From: Thunnus maccoyii | Lineage: Eukaryota; Chordata; Actinopteri; Scombriformes; Scombridae | DNA length: 64,000 bases | Direction of reading: 5' to 3' | Assembly: GCF_910596095.1 (NCBI RefSeq) | Contig: NC_056553.1 | Span: 3,127,791 to 3,191,790, forward strand | Shown here: piece by piece, positions 10,276 to 21,247 of the stretch | Layout: each line of letters begins with the position of its first letter | Position numbering within the stretch: the first letter of the stretch is position 1 | Position numbers and translations under genes: made by a program | The notes under the pieces: model-generated | What the model was told of the DNA's origin: nothing | The model's database searches: none | What the model saw: the letters and a program-made list of their open reading frames with translations, nothing else

Positions 10276-11976
10276 ATGTCTGAGAGTAAGTTTGGCCATG
10301 ATATCTTTATATACAGCATGATCGTTTTTAATATTCTGATTGCTTTGTGTTAGTAAGAAAGTACTGTCAAAGTGAAAGGAAACTTTAGGATTATCAAAGG
10401 AAATCTGACCACATAAAAGATGTTTCATTGTATTTATATGATACAAACTCTATTGTGTTGTTTTTTTTCACAGAAAGGAAGATTTCAATTGTTGTCCTGG
10501 GGACTGAAGATAATTTGAAGAAAAGTCTAATATCTGTCATCCTAGGGAAAGATATATCTGTATACAGCAGTACTCTGAACAAAACTGAGACATATGAAAA
10601 TGATACATATGAGGTCACATATACCCCAAACTTGTACAAAGAAAGTGAGGAGATAAAAAAAGTATTTTCTTCAAAACATCCTGACATGTCTGTGTTAGTG
10701 TTAAAGGATGAGATTTCAACACAAGAGATGTGGCAACAGATGGAAAATCTGCAGAAGACAACTGGAAAACCCACAGAAGAGTTCAGAGTTGTGCTGCCAT
10801 TAAATCATAAACGTGAAGAATGTTATCCAGACAACTGCTGCACCATGGAGGAGTTATTCAGCAAACTGAGAGAACTGGCTGAACAAAGACATCTCATGCC
10901 GACAGACAAAAGGTAAAAAAGTTGAAAAATTAAGGATGTAGATGTGAGATGTAATTAATATACAAATTATTAATAAATTATTATTATCATTATATTATAT
11001 AATACTATTACACCAAAGATGAACTGGTTCTACAAAAAGCTTCCTGGTCAGTTAATATGATTCTGCTTCTGCATTATAGATCTGCTGACCAACCACACTC
11101 TCAAATGAAGACAGGTAAGCCACAGTCTCTCTCAGCGACATCTTACCAACTTACATTCAAGTGTGTGTTTGTCAGTTTGAAATTAATTCAACCTGACAAA
11201 AGCTTTTATAGCAACTCATAATAACAACAACAATAATAACATAAATTCTTATTTGTCCTTTTTACTCAGGTGCCAGACAAAGCAAAGAGTTTTAAAGTTC
11301 TAAAGCAGAGTTTAAAAAGTGAGATCAGGGTTTTCAAGATGTGTCTGAACAGTTGTGAATTATTATTACAAACTTCATCTTTTTGTTCTACACCAATGCA
11401 GGAAATCAGTCTGACAACAAAGTGAACCTTGTTCTGCTGGGAATGTCCAGGACTGGAAAGAGTGCGAGTGGAAACACAATCCTTGGAAAGAAACAGTTCT
11501 TGTCAGGAGTCAGTTCAGTGCCGGTCACCACAGAGTGGCAGGAGGCAGAAACTGTTATAAGCAGTACATGTGTGCGTGTCATTGATACCCCAGACATCTT
11601 TGATGATGACATCAAATCATCAGTTAAGAACCAACATGTGACAAAGTGCAAACAGCTTCTTCAGTCAGGGCCTTGTGTGTTCTTACTTGTGATACAAGTT
11701 GGTAGATTCACAGATGGTGAGAGACACATACTGAGAAAGTTGGAAGACGCTTTTGGTAACAGAGCTAAAGAACAAACAATCATCCTGTTTACCCGTGGAG
11801 AAGAGCTGCAGCGTGCAGACATGAACTTGGAGGTTTTTTTGCAGGACTGCGATTCTGATCTAAAGAAAATAGTTGATCAGTGTGGTAGAAGATGTGTTGT
11901 TTTTGAGAACAAAACCCCACATCAACATCAAGTGGAAGAGCTCATGCAGAAAGTGGAGAAGATTTTAAATAAATAG
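10276..11976 (+). CDS. GIMAP-B: pseudo-GTPase domain fused to AIG1 GTPase domain
   Basis: Proposed exons: 10276-10285 (MSE plus one base), 10474-10912, 11080-11114 and 11402-11976. All have GT-AG borders and compatible phases, totalling 1059 nt (352 residues). The first domain starts 'RKISIVVLGTEDNLKKSL', which aligns with a GTPase beta-1/P-loop but lacks GxxxxGKS (only KKS remains) and has no recognisable G3 or G4, so it is probably a nucleotide-dead pseudo-GTPase. The second is a full AIG1 domain: 'GMSRTGKSASGN', 'PVTTE', 'DTPD', 'FLLVIQVGRFT', 'FTRGEEL', ending 'KILNK' and TAG, with AATAAA 35 bp later. A 17-codon cassette exon used in the paralogue is broken here (11270-11318) and must be skipped; skipping keeps the frame. 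This is the only plus-strand copy with a complete start-to-stop structure. Confidence 0.82.
11270..11318 (+). other. decayed cassette exon inside GIMAP-B
   Basis: Corresponds to the 51-nt exon 54603-54653 of GIMAP-D and the 63-nt exon 14926-14988 of GIMAP-C, both multiples of three and in phase 1. Here it reads 'GARQSKEF' then TAA, and its 49-nt length would also shift the frame. The flanking acceptor and donor survive, so inclusion would truncate the protein. Confidence 0.6.
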
Positions 11977-12557
11977 TAGAATCAATAAGTGTGCATGTAT
12001 CAGACCAGATCAATAAAGTGTTGGATGTGATTTCTTTGTATATAGATATAAACAGGTTAGACTGTAAAATGATTCAACAGCTTGAATTGTCTGATTGTTT
12101 AATTTGAAATGATTTGTCAGTTATGAATTTCATGTTTGGTTTTTCTCTCACTTTGCTTCTTAATAATCACTATTTAACCGACTTTATTTTAATGTTGTTT
12201 GTTTAGTTTGTCAAATAAGCCAAATATTTCTCTACTGGTGAAATTGTTCCTTCTTTCTTTGTTAACCTTTGTAAACTGTGATGGAATGAGATAAATAAAC
12301 ATTACATTTACCAATAAAAGCAAGTAGTGTAATACACCCAGTGTCTCTGCAGTGATTTAAGTACTGATCCTCTCTTCCTGCTAACCAATACCCCACACAT
12401 CTCAGGGCTTAACACATCCTTAGAAAACACTAGAAAAAGAAATAACACAAAGATAAATAAATGACTTTTTTCTTCTTTATCTGTGTGACACAATGTAAAA
12501 TGTAACATGGTTTGTTTAATTTATCCTCCTATTACATTTAGAGTCAAACTGACCAGT
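11977..12557. repeat. GIMAP 3' flank, copy 2
   Basis: Nearly base-for-base copy of 4488-5057, including the AATAAA signal. Divergence starts right after 'ctgaccagt'. The high similarity of non-coding DNA implies a recent duplication or gene conversion. Confidence 0.85.
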
Positions 12558-12619
12558 GTAATTGTGATAGATTTTAAAGCAAATTAGTTATATACAATAG
12601 ATGAAATAAAAAATAGCTT

Positions 12620-13215
12620 GAAATGATTCAGAAGAGGAGGAGATATCTGAAGAAGAAGATGGGGAAAAATACAACCTAGGGCATGATGCATCATCTTCAG
12701 ATGAAGATGAATCTCCCCAAGATGAAAGAGAGACATTTTGTCAAAGAACAGCAAAATAACATGGTCCTTGTCACCATATGACAACCAGGGCAGGATGGCA
12801 GCACAAGATGTTATAAGGATGACCCCAGGGCCCACAAGATATGCAGTTACCTAGAACATTGCCTCCGTAAATATGGAGACAACTGGAAAAGGATGGATGA
12901 GATTGACCTGTGTGCCTACGTAGGGCTGCTAATCTTAGAGGGTGTGTATATGTCCTGAGGTAAGACTAAATCTAGTCTCTGGGAAGCAGAGAGTGTAAGG
13001 ACAATTTTCCTGCCACAATGTCACTGAAAGTCTTTCACACTTTCTCAAGAATGCTACGATTTGATGACAGCGAGTCAAGACCTGCAAGATGTGTGAGAGA
13101 CAAACTGGCAGCCATAAGAGAGGTCTGGTAGAAATGGGTGGAGCATCTGCCATACCTCTACAACCCTGGGCCTGAAGTAACAGTGAATGAACACACCTTG
13201 TGGGTGGGGGCAATG
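12620..13215 (+). pseudogene. piggyBac-type (PGBD4-like) transposase relic
   Basis: Short in-frame pieces scattered over all three plus frames read as an acidic N-terminus ('SEEEDGEKYNLG', 'SSSDEDESPQDE'), then 'SPYDNQGRMAAQDVIRM', 'PGPTRYAV', 'LRKYGDNWKRMDEIDL', 'FPATMSLKVFHTFSRMLRFD', 'RCVRDKLAAIREVW' and 'WVEHLPYLYNPGPEVTVNE'. This order matches PGBD4-like transposases up to the first catalytic Asp region, where Asp appears as Asn. Many stops and frameshifts show it is dead, and the C-terminal half is missing. It is a different family from the element at 32241-34994. Confidence 0.75.
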
Positions 13216-13759
13216 GTTCAAAAAAGACTAGTATGGGAAAAGACTAGTATTTTATAATTTAATTCCTAATTGTACAGTATATAAGAATATATCACTATGT
13301 TGCCAAAAGAACTTGAAGAATGTTATTGTTTCCCTTCAATTTCAATTTTCTGCACATTTCCGCTACTTTCTTAGACTATACAAGTACTGTCTCTTGCTAA
13401 AGGAAATAATGTTTACACCTATGCAGTATCTTTAGCAATAATAATAATAATAACAATAATAATAAACCTCTACTTTAGTAAAGAAAACAATTATGACAGG
13501 TGTGTTGCAATAAAACAAGTGATTTCCACTGATTAAATGTAGTCTTTCTGCACTTTAAAGAGGGAAAACCCAGATATTCACAAAGTTTGTTGATGATTGA
13601 CAGGTTGTTTCTTCATACAAAATAGATTTGGTGTTCAAAACTCAATTAAGCTGCTTTATTTCAGTGGTTTAGTGAAGGCAAGTTATTTTTGACCCTTAGG
13701 ACAAGGGGAGTATACAGAATATTAAGACTAAACAAGAGTTAAAATGTTCTTTATTTATA
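13216..13759. other. gene-free stretch, nothing recognised
   Basis: AT-rich, with an (AAT)-type simple repeat at about 13438-13464. No gene signature on either strand. Confidence 0.5.
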
Positions 13760-13882
13760 GCGTCACAGCTGACACGCCCCCTAACATTTGCATAACAGGT
13801 CCATATAAAACGTGGAGAGCAGTGATTCCTGCAGATACACACAGCTTGTCTCCTGTACTTCACTGCTCTGGATGTGAGGACC
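13760..13882 (+). promoter_or_regulatory. GIMAP-C promoter with octamer and TATA box
   Basis: Copy of the GIMAP-B promoter: GC box 'cacgcccc', octamer ATTTGCAT at 13786-13793, TATA-like 'atataaaa' at 13803-13810, and the same leader up to 'gaggaccATG'. The core elements are retained although the gene behind is damaged. Confidence 0.6.
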
Positions 13883-15658
13883 ATGTCTCAGTGTAAGTTT
13901 GGCCATGATATCTTTCTATACAGCATGATTGTTATTAATATTTTGATTGCTTTGTGTTAGTAAGACAGTACTGTCAAAATGAAGATTTTGTTTTTGATTA
14001 TCAAGGTAAATCTGACCACCACATCTGACCACACAAATTTTCATTGTATGTGTATGATATAAACTCCATTATGTTGATTTCTCACAGAAAGGAAGATTTC
14101 AGTTGTTGTCCTGAGGACTGGAGATTCAGTAAAGAAAAGCCTGATATCTGTCATCCTAGGGAGAGATGTAGCAGAAAGAAAACCTGATAAATATGAAAAT
14201 CATACATATGAGGTCACATATACCCCAAACTTGTAGAAAGAACATGAGGGCATAAGAAAGTTATTTTCTTCAAAACAGCATGACATGTGTGTGTTGGTGG
14301 TAGAGGATGGGTTTCCACTAGAAGAGGTGCAGGAGCAGATAAAAAAGCTGCACGAGACAACTGGAAAACCCAGAGAAGAGTTCATAGTGGTGCTGCCATA
14401 AAGATATAAATATGAAGAATCTCACCTGTTCAAATTCTGCACCACAGAGCACTTAATCAGGAAACTGAGAGAACTGGCTGAAGACAGACGTCTCATGCCA
14501 ACCAACGAAAGGCAAAAAAGGTGAAAAATGAAAGATTTGAAAGAGTTGATGTAGATTTAGGATTAGACCTAACATAATGCACAAATTATTCATTTATTAT
14601 TATTATTATTGTTGTTGTTGTTGTTGTTGTTTTTGTTGTTGTTATTATTAGTAGTATTAGTATTAACAGTATATTATATAATATTTTTACAAAAAAGATG
14701 AACTGGTTCTACAAAAAGCTTCCTGCTCAGTTCATATGATTCTGCCTCTTCATTATAGGTCTGCTGAGCAACCAAACAGTCAAATGGAGACAGATGAGCC
14801 ACAGTCTTTCTTTGCGGCATTTTACCAACTTCCATTCAAATGTGTGTTTGTATGTTTGAAATTAATTCAACCAGACACAAACTTTTATAGCATCTCACAT
14901 AAACTCTTATTTGTTTTTCATTCAGTTTTCAGATATATATGTATATACATCATAGAGTTCTTCACTGAATACAAGAAGAGTTTAAAAGGTGAGATCAGGG
15001 TTTTCAAGATGTGTCTGAACAGTTGTGAATTATTATTACAAACTTCATCTTTTTGTTTTACACCAATGCAGGAAATCACTCTGACAACAAAGTGAACCTT
15101 GTTCTGCTGGGAATGTCCGGGACTGGAAAGAGTGCAAGTGGAAACACAATCCTTGGAAAGAAACAGTTCTTGTCAACAGCCAGTTCAAATCTGGTCACCA
15201 CAGAGTGTCAGGTGGAAGAAACTGAGATTAAAGGTACATGTGTGCGTGTCATTGATACCCCAGACATCTTTAATGATGAAATCAAAGCATCAGTTAAGAA
15301 CCAACATGTGACAAAGTGCAAACAGCTTCTTCAGTCAGAGCCTTGTGTGTTCTTACTTGTGATACATGTTAGCAGATTCACAGATGGTGAGAGAGACATA
15401 CTGAGAAAGTTAGAAGACGCTTTTGGTAGCAGAGCTGAAGAACAAACAGTCATCCTGTTTACCCATGGGGAAGAGCTGCAGCGTGCAGACATGAACTTGG
15501 AGGATTTTTTGCAGGACTGCAATTCTGATCTAAAGAAAATAGCTGAACAGTGTGGTAGAAGATGTGTTGTTTTTGAGAACAAAGCCTCACATCAACAAAA
15601 AGTGGAAGAGCTCATGCAGACAGTGAACAGGATGTTAAATAAATATCAGAATCAATAA
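13883..15658 (+). pseudogene. GIMAP-C: damaged upstream exons, intact AIG1 domain exon
   Basis: Same plan as GIMAP-B: exon 1 at 13883-13892, pseudo-GTPase exon from 14088 to about 14513, small exon from 14759, cassette exon 14926-14988 and AIG1 exon 15072-15658. Exon 1 ends in T rather than A, so joining to exon 2 (AA...) creates TAA. The pseudo-GTPase exon has a TAG at about 14236 and a TAA at about 14400. Its donor is GC instead of GT, and the small exon's donor is AT. The AIG1 exon is fully open: 'GMSGTGKSASGN', 'DTPD', 'FLLVIHVSRFT', 'FTHGEEL', ending 'YQNQ' TAA. Either it is a pseudogene, or a shorter protein is made from the AIG1 exon via another start. The cassette exon is still open ('EFFTEYKKSLK'). 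Confidence 0.75.
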
Positions 15659-16165
15659 GTGTGCATGTATCAGACCAGATCAATAAAGTGTTGGATGTGA
15701 TTTCTTTGTATATAGATATAAACAGGTTAGACTGTAAAATGATTCAACAGCTTGAATTGTCTGATTGTTTAATTTGAAATGATTTGTCAGTTATGAATTT
15801 CATGTTTGGTTTTCCTCTCACTTTGCTTCTTAATAATCACTATTTAACCGACTTTATTTTAATGTTATGTTTGTTTAGTTTGTCAAATAAGCCAAATATT
15901 TCTCTACTGGTGAAATTGTTCCTTCTTTCTTTGTTAACCTTTGTAAACTGTGATGGAATGAGATAAATAAACATTACATTTACCAATAAAAGCAAGTAGT
16001 GTAATACACCCAGTGTCTCTGCAGTGATTTAAGTACTGATCCTCTCTTCCTGCTTGTGTTATATTTTTTCATAACCTTTATGTTTTATGTGCTGTTGATA
16101 TCTTGGCAGGTTACTCCTGTAAATGACATTTTTAATCTCACTGAGACGTTTTTTTTGGTTAGATA
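15659..16165. repeat. GIMAP 3' flank, copy 3, with internal deletion
   Basis: Matches 4494-4910 and 11983-12400, including the polyadenylation signal, up to about 16054. It then jumps to sequence matching 5838-5947. The join marks a deletion of about 0.9 kb relative to the first copy. Confidence 0.8.
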
Positions 16166-16859
16166 AAGTTATCATGAGTCCAGAAGGACATTTCATGTTT
16201 TATTGTTCATTACATTAAAACAAAATATCATTATTATCATGATTTATTTCTTTTCATTTATAATAAAAATATAATTTATTTATTTTGATTTGCATTTGAT
16301 TTGATGGAAAAGTTCTATATAAATAAACTTTGATTGATCGATTGATTGATTTAAACAAACAAGTCAGACGGTACAGTTACACAGCAGACAAGAACAGGCC
16401 GAATATGTTACATGTTTTATTGATTTTGAGAGAGATGTTCAGTAAATGCAGACTCCACAGATACTCAAACACACCTCTGCTGATGATGCCTCAGCATGTG
16501 AAACAAACAGATGTGCCAATCTGATCTGAATAACGTTAAAAGTTTCACCATTAACAAACTGTTTGGAACTAAAGGTTCTACTGTATAGGTTAGTAAAAGA
16601 CATTTGAAAGTCTCACACTTTCCACAGGTTTACTGGGATTAATACCAATATAGGTTGGAATTATTTCTTTTAAATACAACAATAGTTTGGATTAAACAAA
16701 CAGGGTTTTTTCTAAAACTGACTTTACATAATATTCTTATTCTCAAGGGGGACCATATACTTACAGTCTTTTTTACCATGAAATTCCCTCTTAGTGTTAC
16801 AATCCTTCCACCAAAGCTCAGCAACCAAACACTGTCCAGGAAAATACAAAGAATTTTGT
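16166..16859. other. gene-free stretch, nothing recognised
   Basis: AT-rich DNA with a short 'gattgatcgattgattgat' repeat at about 16331. Short frames on both strands overlap each other and show no family signature. Confidence 0.45.
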
Positions 16860-19041
16860 ACCAAAAAGACTGAAACTTTGGTCGATAATCACTTGATTTG
16901 ACCATTAATACATGTCAAATACTGTGCTCTCTCTGATGTCAGATACTCTTTGGAATATGACCTCTTCATTTTCCATTTGAAAAGCTGCAATAAAGTGTAG
17001 ATTTGACACTGAGGCTGAACTGCTCAGTGTTGTATTACTGTACTTTGCTCTTCGAATGGTGAATCAGTGCTGAAAATATGTTTTCATTCAAAGGTTAGCC
17101 TTTAATCTTCTGCTAATTTAATGAATAATATAGTTTAGTGCAAAATTAACAGAGCATCTGCTGATGTGCACTGGCTCAGTTTGTCAGAGGACTGGTACAC
17201 CGAAAACCTCTTAGAATATGTAAACATGCAGATTATTTTGGTTTTATTTGCTGTGTTTTTGGAAAAGTGTCTCTAATATTTCTGCTGCCGGATCTTGATG
17301 GAATTTAACGTGTGGTACTCACAGCAGCATTCACAAAAAAATCACATTTCAAAACTAACCAGACAGTTTGCACGTTACTGTGGATAATTCACAGAAAATC
17401 TCTGAACAGATAGGACAGACAATAATAATAATAACATTAGATCTGGTTTCTGCCAGCAGAATTACAGACTACACTTTTACCCATATCCTCTGTACAGAGT
17501 GATGACAAGTTTTAACCTTGTTGATGCTGAAACTCTCAGGGAAATAGTAACAGAACTGAAACCGTCCACGTGTTCCCTTAATTAAATTCCTGCCTCTCTT
17601 TTTAAACCTATTTAAATTCTGTATCTGAATACATCCTTGTCATAGTAAATCACTCCCTACAGCTTAGTGTATTCCCCACTGATTTAAAACTGCTCTAGTA
17701 AAACCTCTTAAAGAAAGGGAACCTGGATATTTTAACACCCAGCAATTTTTAGAACAATGTCAAATCTCCCTTTTTTAAGCAAAACTCTAGAGAAACTAGT
17801 TTTTAATCAATTAAGTACGTTTTTAAACTCAAACGCTAAATTAGAAATGTTTCAGTCAGGTTTTAGGACACATTACAGCACAAAGAAAGACCTGATAAAG
17901 GTTTCTGGATGCTACTTGACCTGAGAGCTGCCTTTGATACTGAGGACCACCAGATTCTTTTAGATAGATTAAGTGTGTGTATGTGTTCGTGTTGCGTGAC
18001 AAGTTTCATCCTGTTTACCAGACTCTTTGGCTATCACAAATCCAGAAGAAGAATGGAACATCTCTCAATTTCACTTATCTTGGACTTTGACCAAATTTGA
18101 ATGGCCGTCTCTGCACTGTGTGTGTGTGTGTGGTACTTCGCCCCTTTCCCAATATTCCAGATGTTTCCTATTTGGTTTGATGAGCTGACATGTTTGGCAT
18201 CGGTACAAGTCACAGCGACCTGCCACTCATTCTACTACACTTCCTATCTTTGCAGGAGAAAATGTTTTGTCTCTATAGATGACCACTCCTCTAAACACTA
18301 TGAAGTTACCTGAGGGGCAACACAGGGATCAATTTTAAAACAGCATTTTATCATTTGAAGAACTTCTCCACAGCGAGGCCATTTCTCTCTCTGAGCAACA
18401 CAGAAAGACCCTTTATAACCAGCAGGCTAGACGGCTGTAACGCTCTCCTTTCTGGTCTACTGAAGAATACAATTAATCAGCTACAATTAATTCAAAATCC
18501 TGCTGCAGGAGTGCTGATTAAGACCAGGAGGACACATTATACCTATTTTAAAGTCTTTACACTGGTTACCTGTTAGTTTTGGTATTGATTTTAAAATTCT
18601 TTCATTAGTTTATAAGGTACTTGATGGCCTCGCACCAGACTACCTCTGAGAAATGCTTTATGTTTATGAACCAGGAAGGCCCCTCAGATCCTCCGGTTCT
18701 TCTCTTTTAGCTGCTTCTCAAAGCAGAACCAAAACCTTCAGAGGATCTGAGAGCAGCTGAAAATACTAAAATCCATCTATGTAGTCTGGCTTTCATGTAG
18801 TGTTTTATCATTTTATTGTTTTATTATTTATACTTATTTATCATCATCATTATGATTTATTTTATTCTATTTTATTTTATCAAGATTTTACTGTTTTACT
18901 GTAATCTATTTTTTCCACAATTTTATTTATTGCTTGTATTATCTGTATTATCTTAACTATCCATCTTTTATTGTTGTTTTATTCAATTAACCTTTTTTTT
19001 GTTGCTTTTTATTTGTTTTGGTGCACATTAGACTCTAAAGA
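16860..19041 (+). repeat. LINE-derived block, tandem copy 1
   Basis: Reverse-transcriptase pieces are visible: 'LLDLRAAFDTEDHQILLDRL' (expected 'D..AAFDTVDH'), then 'TSRLDGCNALLSGLL', 'NQLQLIQNPAAGVLIKTRR' and 'VLDGLAPDYL'. Stops and shifts make it dead. About 17296-17930 and 17975-19041 recur in the two following copies. About 190 bp present in copy 2 (19393-19586) is missing here. Confidence 0.72.
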
Positions 19042-19134
19042 AAGACTGAAACATTGGTCAATAATCACTTGATCACTTGATTTGACCATTAATACATGTC
19101 AAATACTGTGCTGTCTCTGATGTCAGACACTCTT

Positions 19135-20661
19135 TGGATATTTGGATATTTTAACACCCAGCAATTTTTAGAACAATTTCAAATCTCCCTTTTTTAAGCA
19201 AAACTCTAGAGAAACTAGTTTTTAATCAATTAAGTACGTTTTTAAACTCAAACGCTAAATTAGAAATGTTTCAGTCAGGTTTTAGGACACATTACAGCAC
19301 AGAGAAAGACCTGATAAAGGTTTCTGGATGCTACTTGACCTGAGAGCTGCCTTTGATACTGAGGACCACCAGATTCTTTTAGATAGATTAAGTGAGCATG
19401 TTGGGCTGTCTGGAATAGTTTTTAACTGGTTTACTTCTGTTGTGGCAGAAAGAGGAGGATAACAGAGGGATCAGATGGTCGAGACACAGGTGTCAGATGG
19501 GGAATCTCTTTATTCACAGCGGCCCTACTAACAACGTAGTCAGAGATATCTTACGTGACATGCCTTTTTAAACTGAAGACAGGCTGTGTGTGTGTATGTG
19601 TTTGTGTTGCGTGACAAGTTTCATCCTGTTTACCAGACTCTTTGGCTATCGCAAATCCAGAAGAAGAATGGAACATCTCTCAATTTCACTTATCTTGGAC
19701 TTTGACCAAATTTGAATGGGCGTCTCTGCACTGTGTGTGTGTGTGTGTGTGTGTGGTACTTCGCCCCTTTCCCAATATTCCAGATGTTTCTTGTTTGGTT
19801 TTGTGGACTGACATGTTTGGCATCAGTACAAGTCACAGCGACTTGGCATTCATTCTCCTACACTTCATATCTTTGCAGGAGAAAATGTTTTGTCTCTATA
19901 GATGACCACTCCTCTAAACACTATGAGGTTACCTGAGGGGCACCACAGGGATCAATTTTAAAACAGCATTTTATCATTTGAAGAACTTCTCCACAGCGAG
20001 GCCATTTCTCTCTCTGAGCAACACAGAAAGACCCTTTATAACCAGCAGGCTAGACGGCTGTAACGCTCTCCTTTCTGGTCTACTGAAGAATACAATTAAT
20101 CAGCTACAATTAATTCAAAATTCTGCTGCAGGAGTGCTGATTAAGACCAGGAGGACACATTATACCTATTTAAAGTCTTTACACTGGTTACCTGTTAGTT
20201 TTGGTATTGATTTTAAAATTCTTTCATTAGTTTATAAGGTACTTGATGGCCTCGCACCAGACTACCTCTGAGAAATGCTTTATGTTTATGAACCAGGAAG
20301 GCCCCTCAGATCCTCCGGTTCTTCTCTTTTAGCTGCTTCTCAAAGCAGAACCAAAACCTTCAGAGGATCTGAGAGCAGCTGAAAATACTAAAATCCATCT
20401 ATTTAGTCTGGCTTTCATGTAGTGTTTTATCATTTTATTGTTTTATTATTTATACCTATTTATCATCATCATTATGATTTATTTTATTCTATTTTATTTT
20501 ATCAAGATTTTACTGTTTTACTGTAATCTATTTTTACCATAATTTTATTTATTGCTTGTATTATCTGTATTATCTTAACTATCCATCTTTTATTGTTGTT
20601 TTATTCAATTAACCTTTTTTTTTTTTTTGCTTTTTATTTGTTTTGGTGCACATTAGACTCT
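19135..20661 (+). repeat. LINE-derived block, tandem copy 2
   Basis: Near-identical to parts of copy 1: 19142-19390 matches 17730-17970, and 19586-20661 matches 17970-19041. The reverse-transcriptase tail 'NQLQLIQNSAAGVLIKTRR' to 'LAPDYL' is more intact here than in copy 1. It contains a (TG)n run at about 19732-19755. Confidence 0.72.
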
Positions 20662-20682
20662 AAATTCATTTTTAAATTCTTA

Positions 20683-21247
20683 ATGTGTGATACTCACAGC
20701 AGCATTCACAAAAAAATCACATTTCAAAACTAACCAGACAGTTTGCACGTTACTGTGGATAATTCACAGAAAATCTCTGAACAGATAGGACAGACAATAA
20801 TAATAATAACATTCGATCTGGTTCCTGCCAGCAGAATTACAGACTACACTTTTACCCATATCCTCTGTACAGAGTGATGACAAGTTTTAACCTTGTTGAT
20901 GCTGAAACTCTCAGGGAAATAGTAACAGAACTGAAGCCGTCCACGTGTTCCCTTAATTAAATTCCTGCCTCTCTTTTTAAACCTATTTAAACTCTGTATC
21001 TGAATACATCCTAGTCATAGTAAATCACTCCCTACAGCTTAGTGTATTCCCCACTGATTTAAAACTGCTCTAGTAAAACCTCTTAAAGAAAGGGAACCTG
21101 GATATTTTAACACCCAGCAATTTTTAGAACAATGTCAAATCTCCCTTTTTTAAGCAAAACTCTAGAGAAACTAGTTTTTAATCAATTAAGTACGTTTTTA
21201 AACTCAAACACTAAATTAGAAATGTTTCAGTCAGGTTTTAGGACACT
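20683..21247 (+). repeat. LINE-derived block, tandem copy 3 (5' part only)
   Basis: Matches 17310-17870 almost exactly from 'gatactcacagcagcattc' to 'ttttaggacac', then ends abruptly. It shows that at least three copies of the same block were laid head to tail. Confidence 0.7.
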
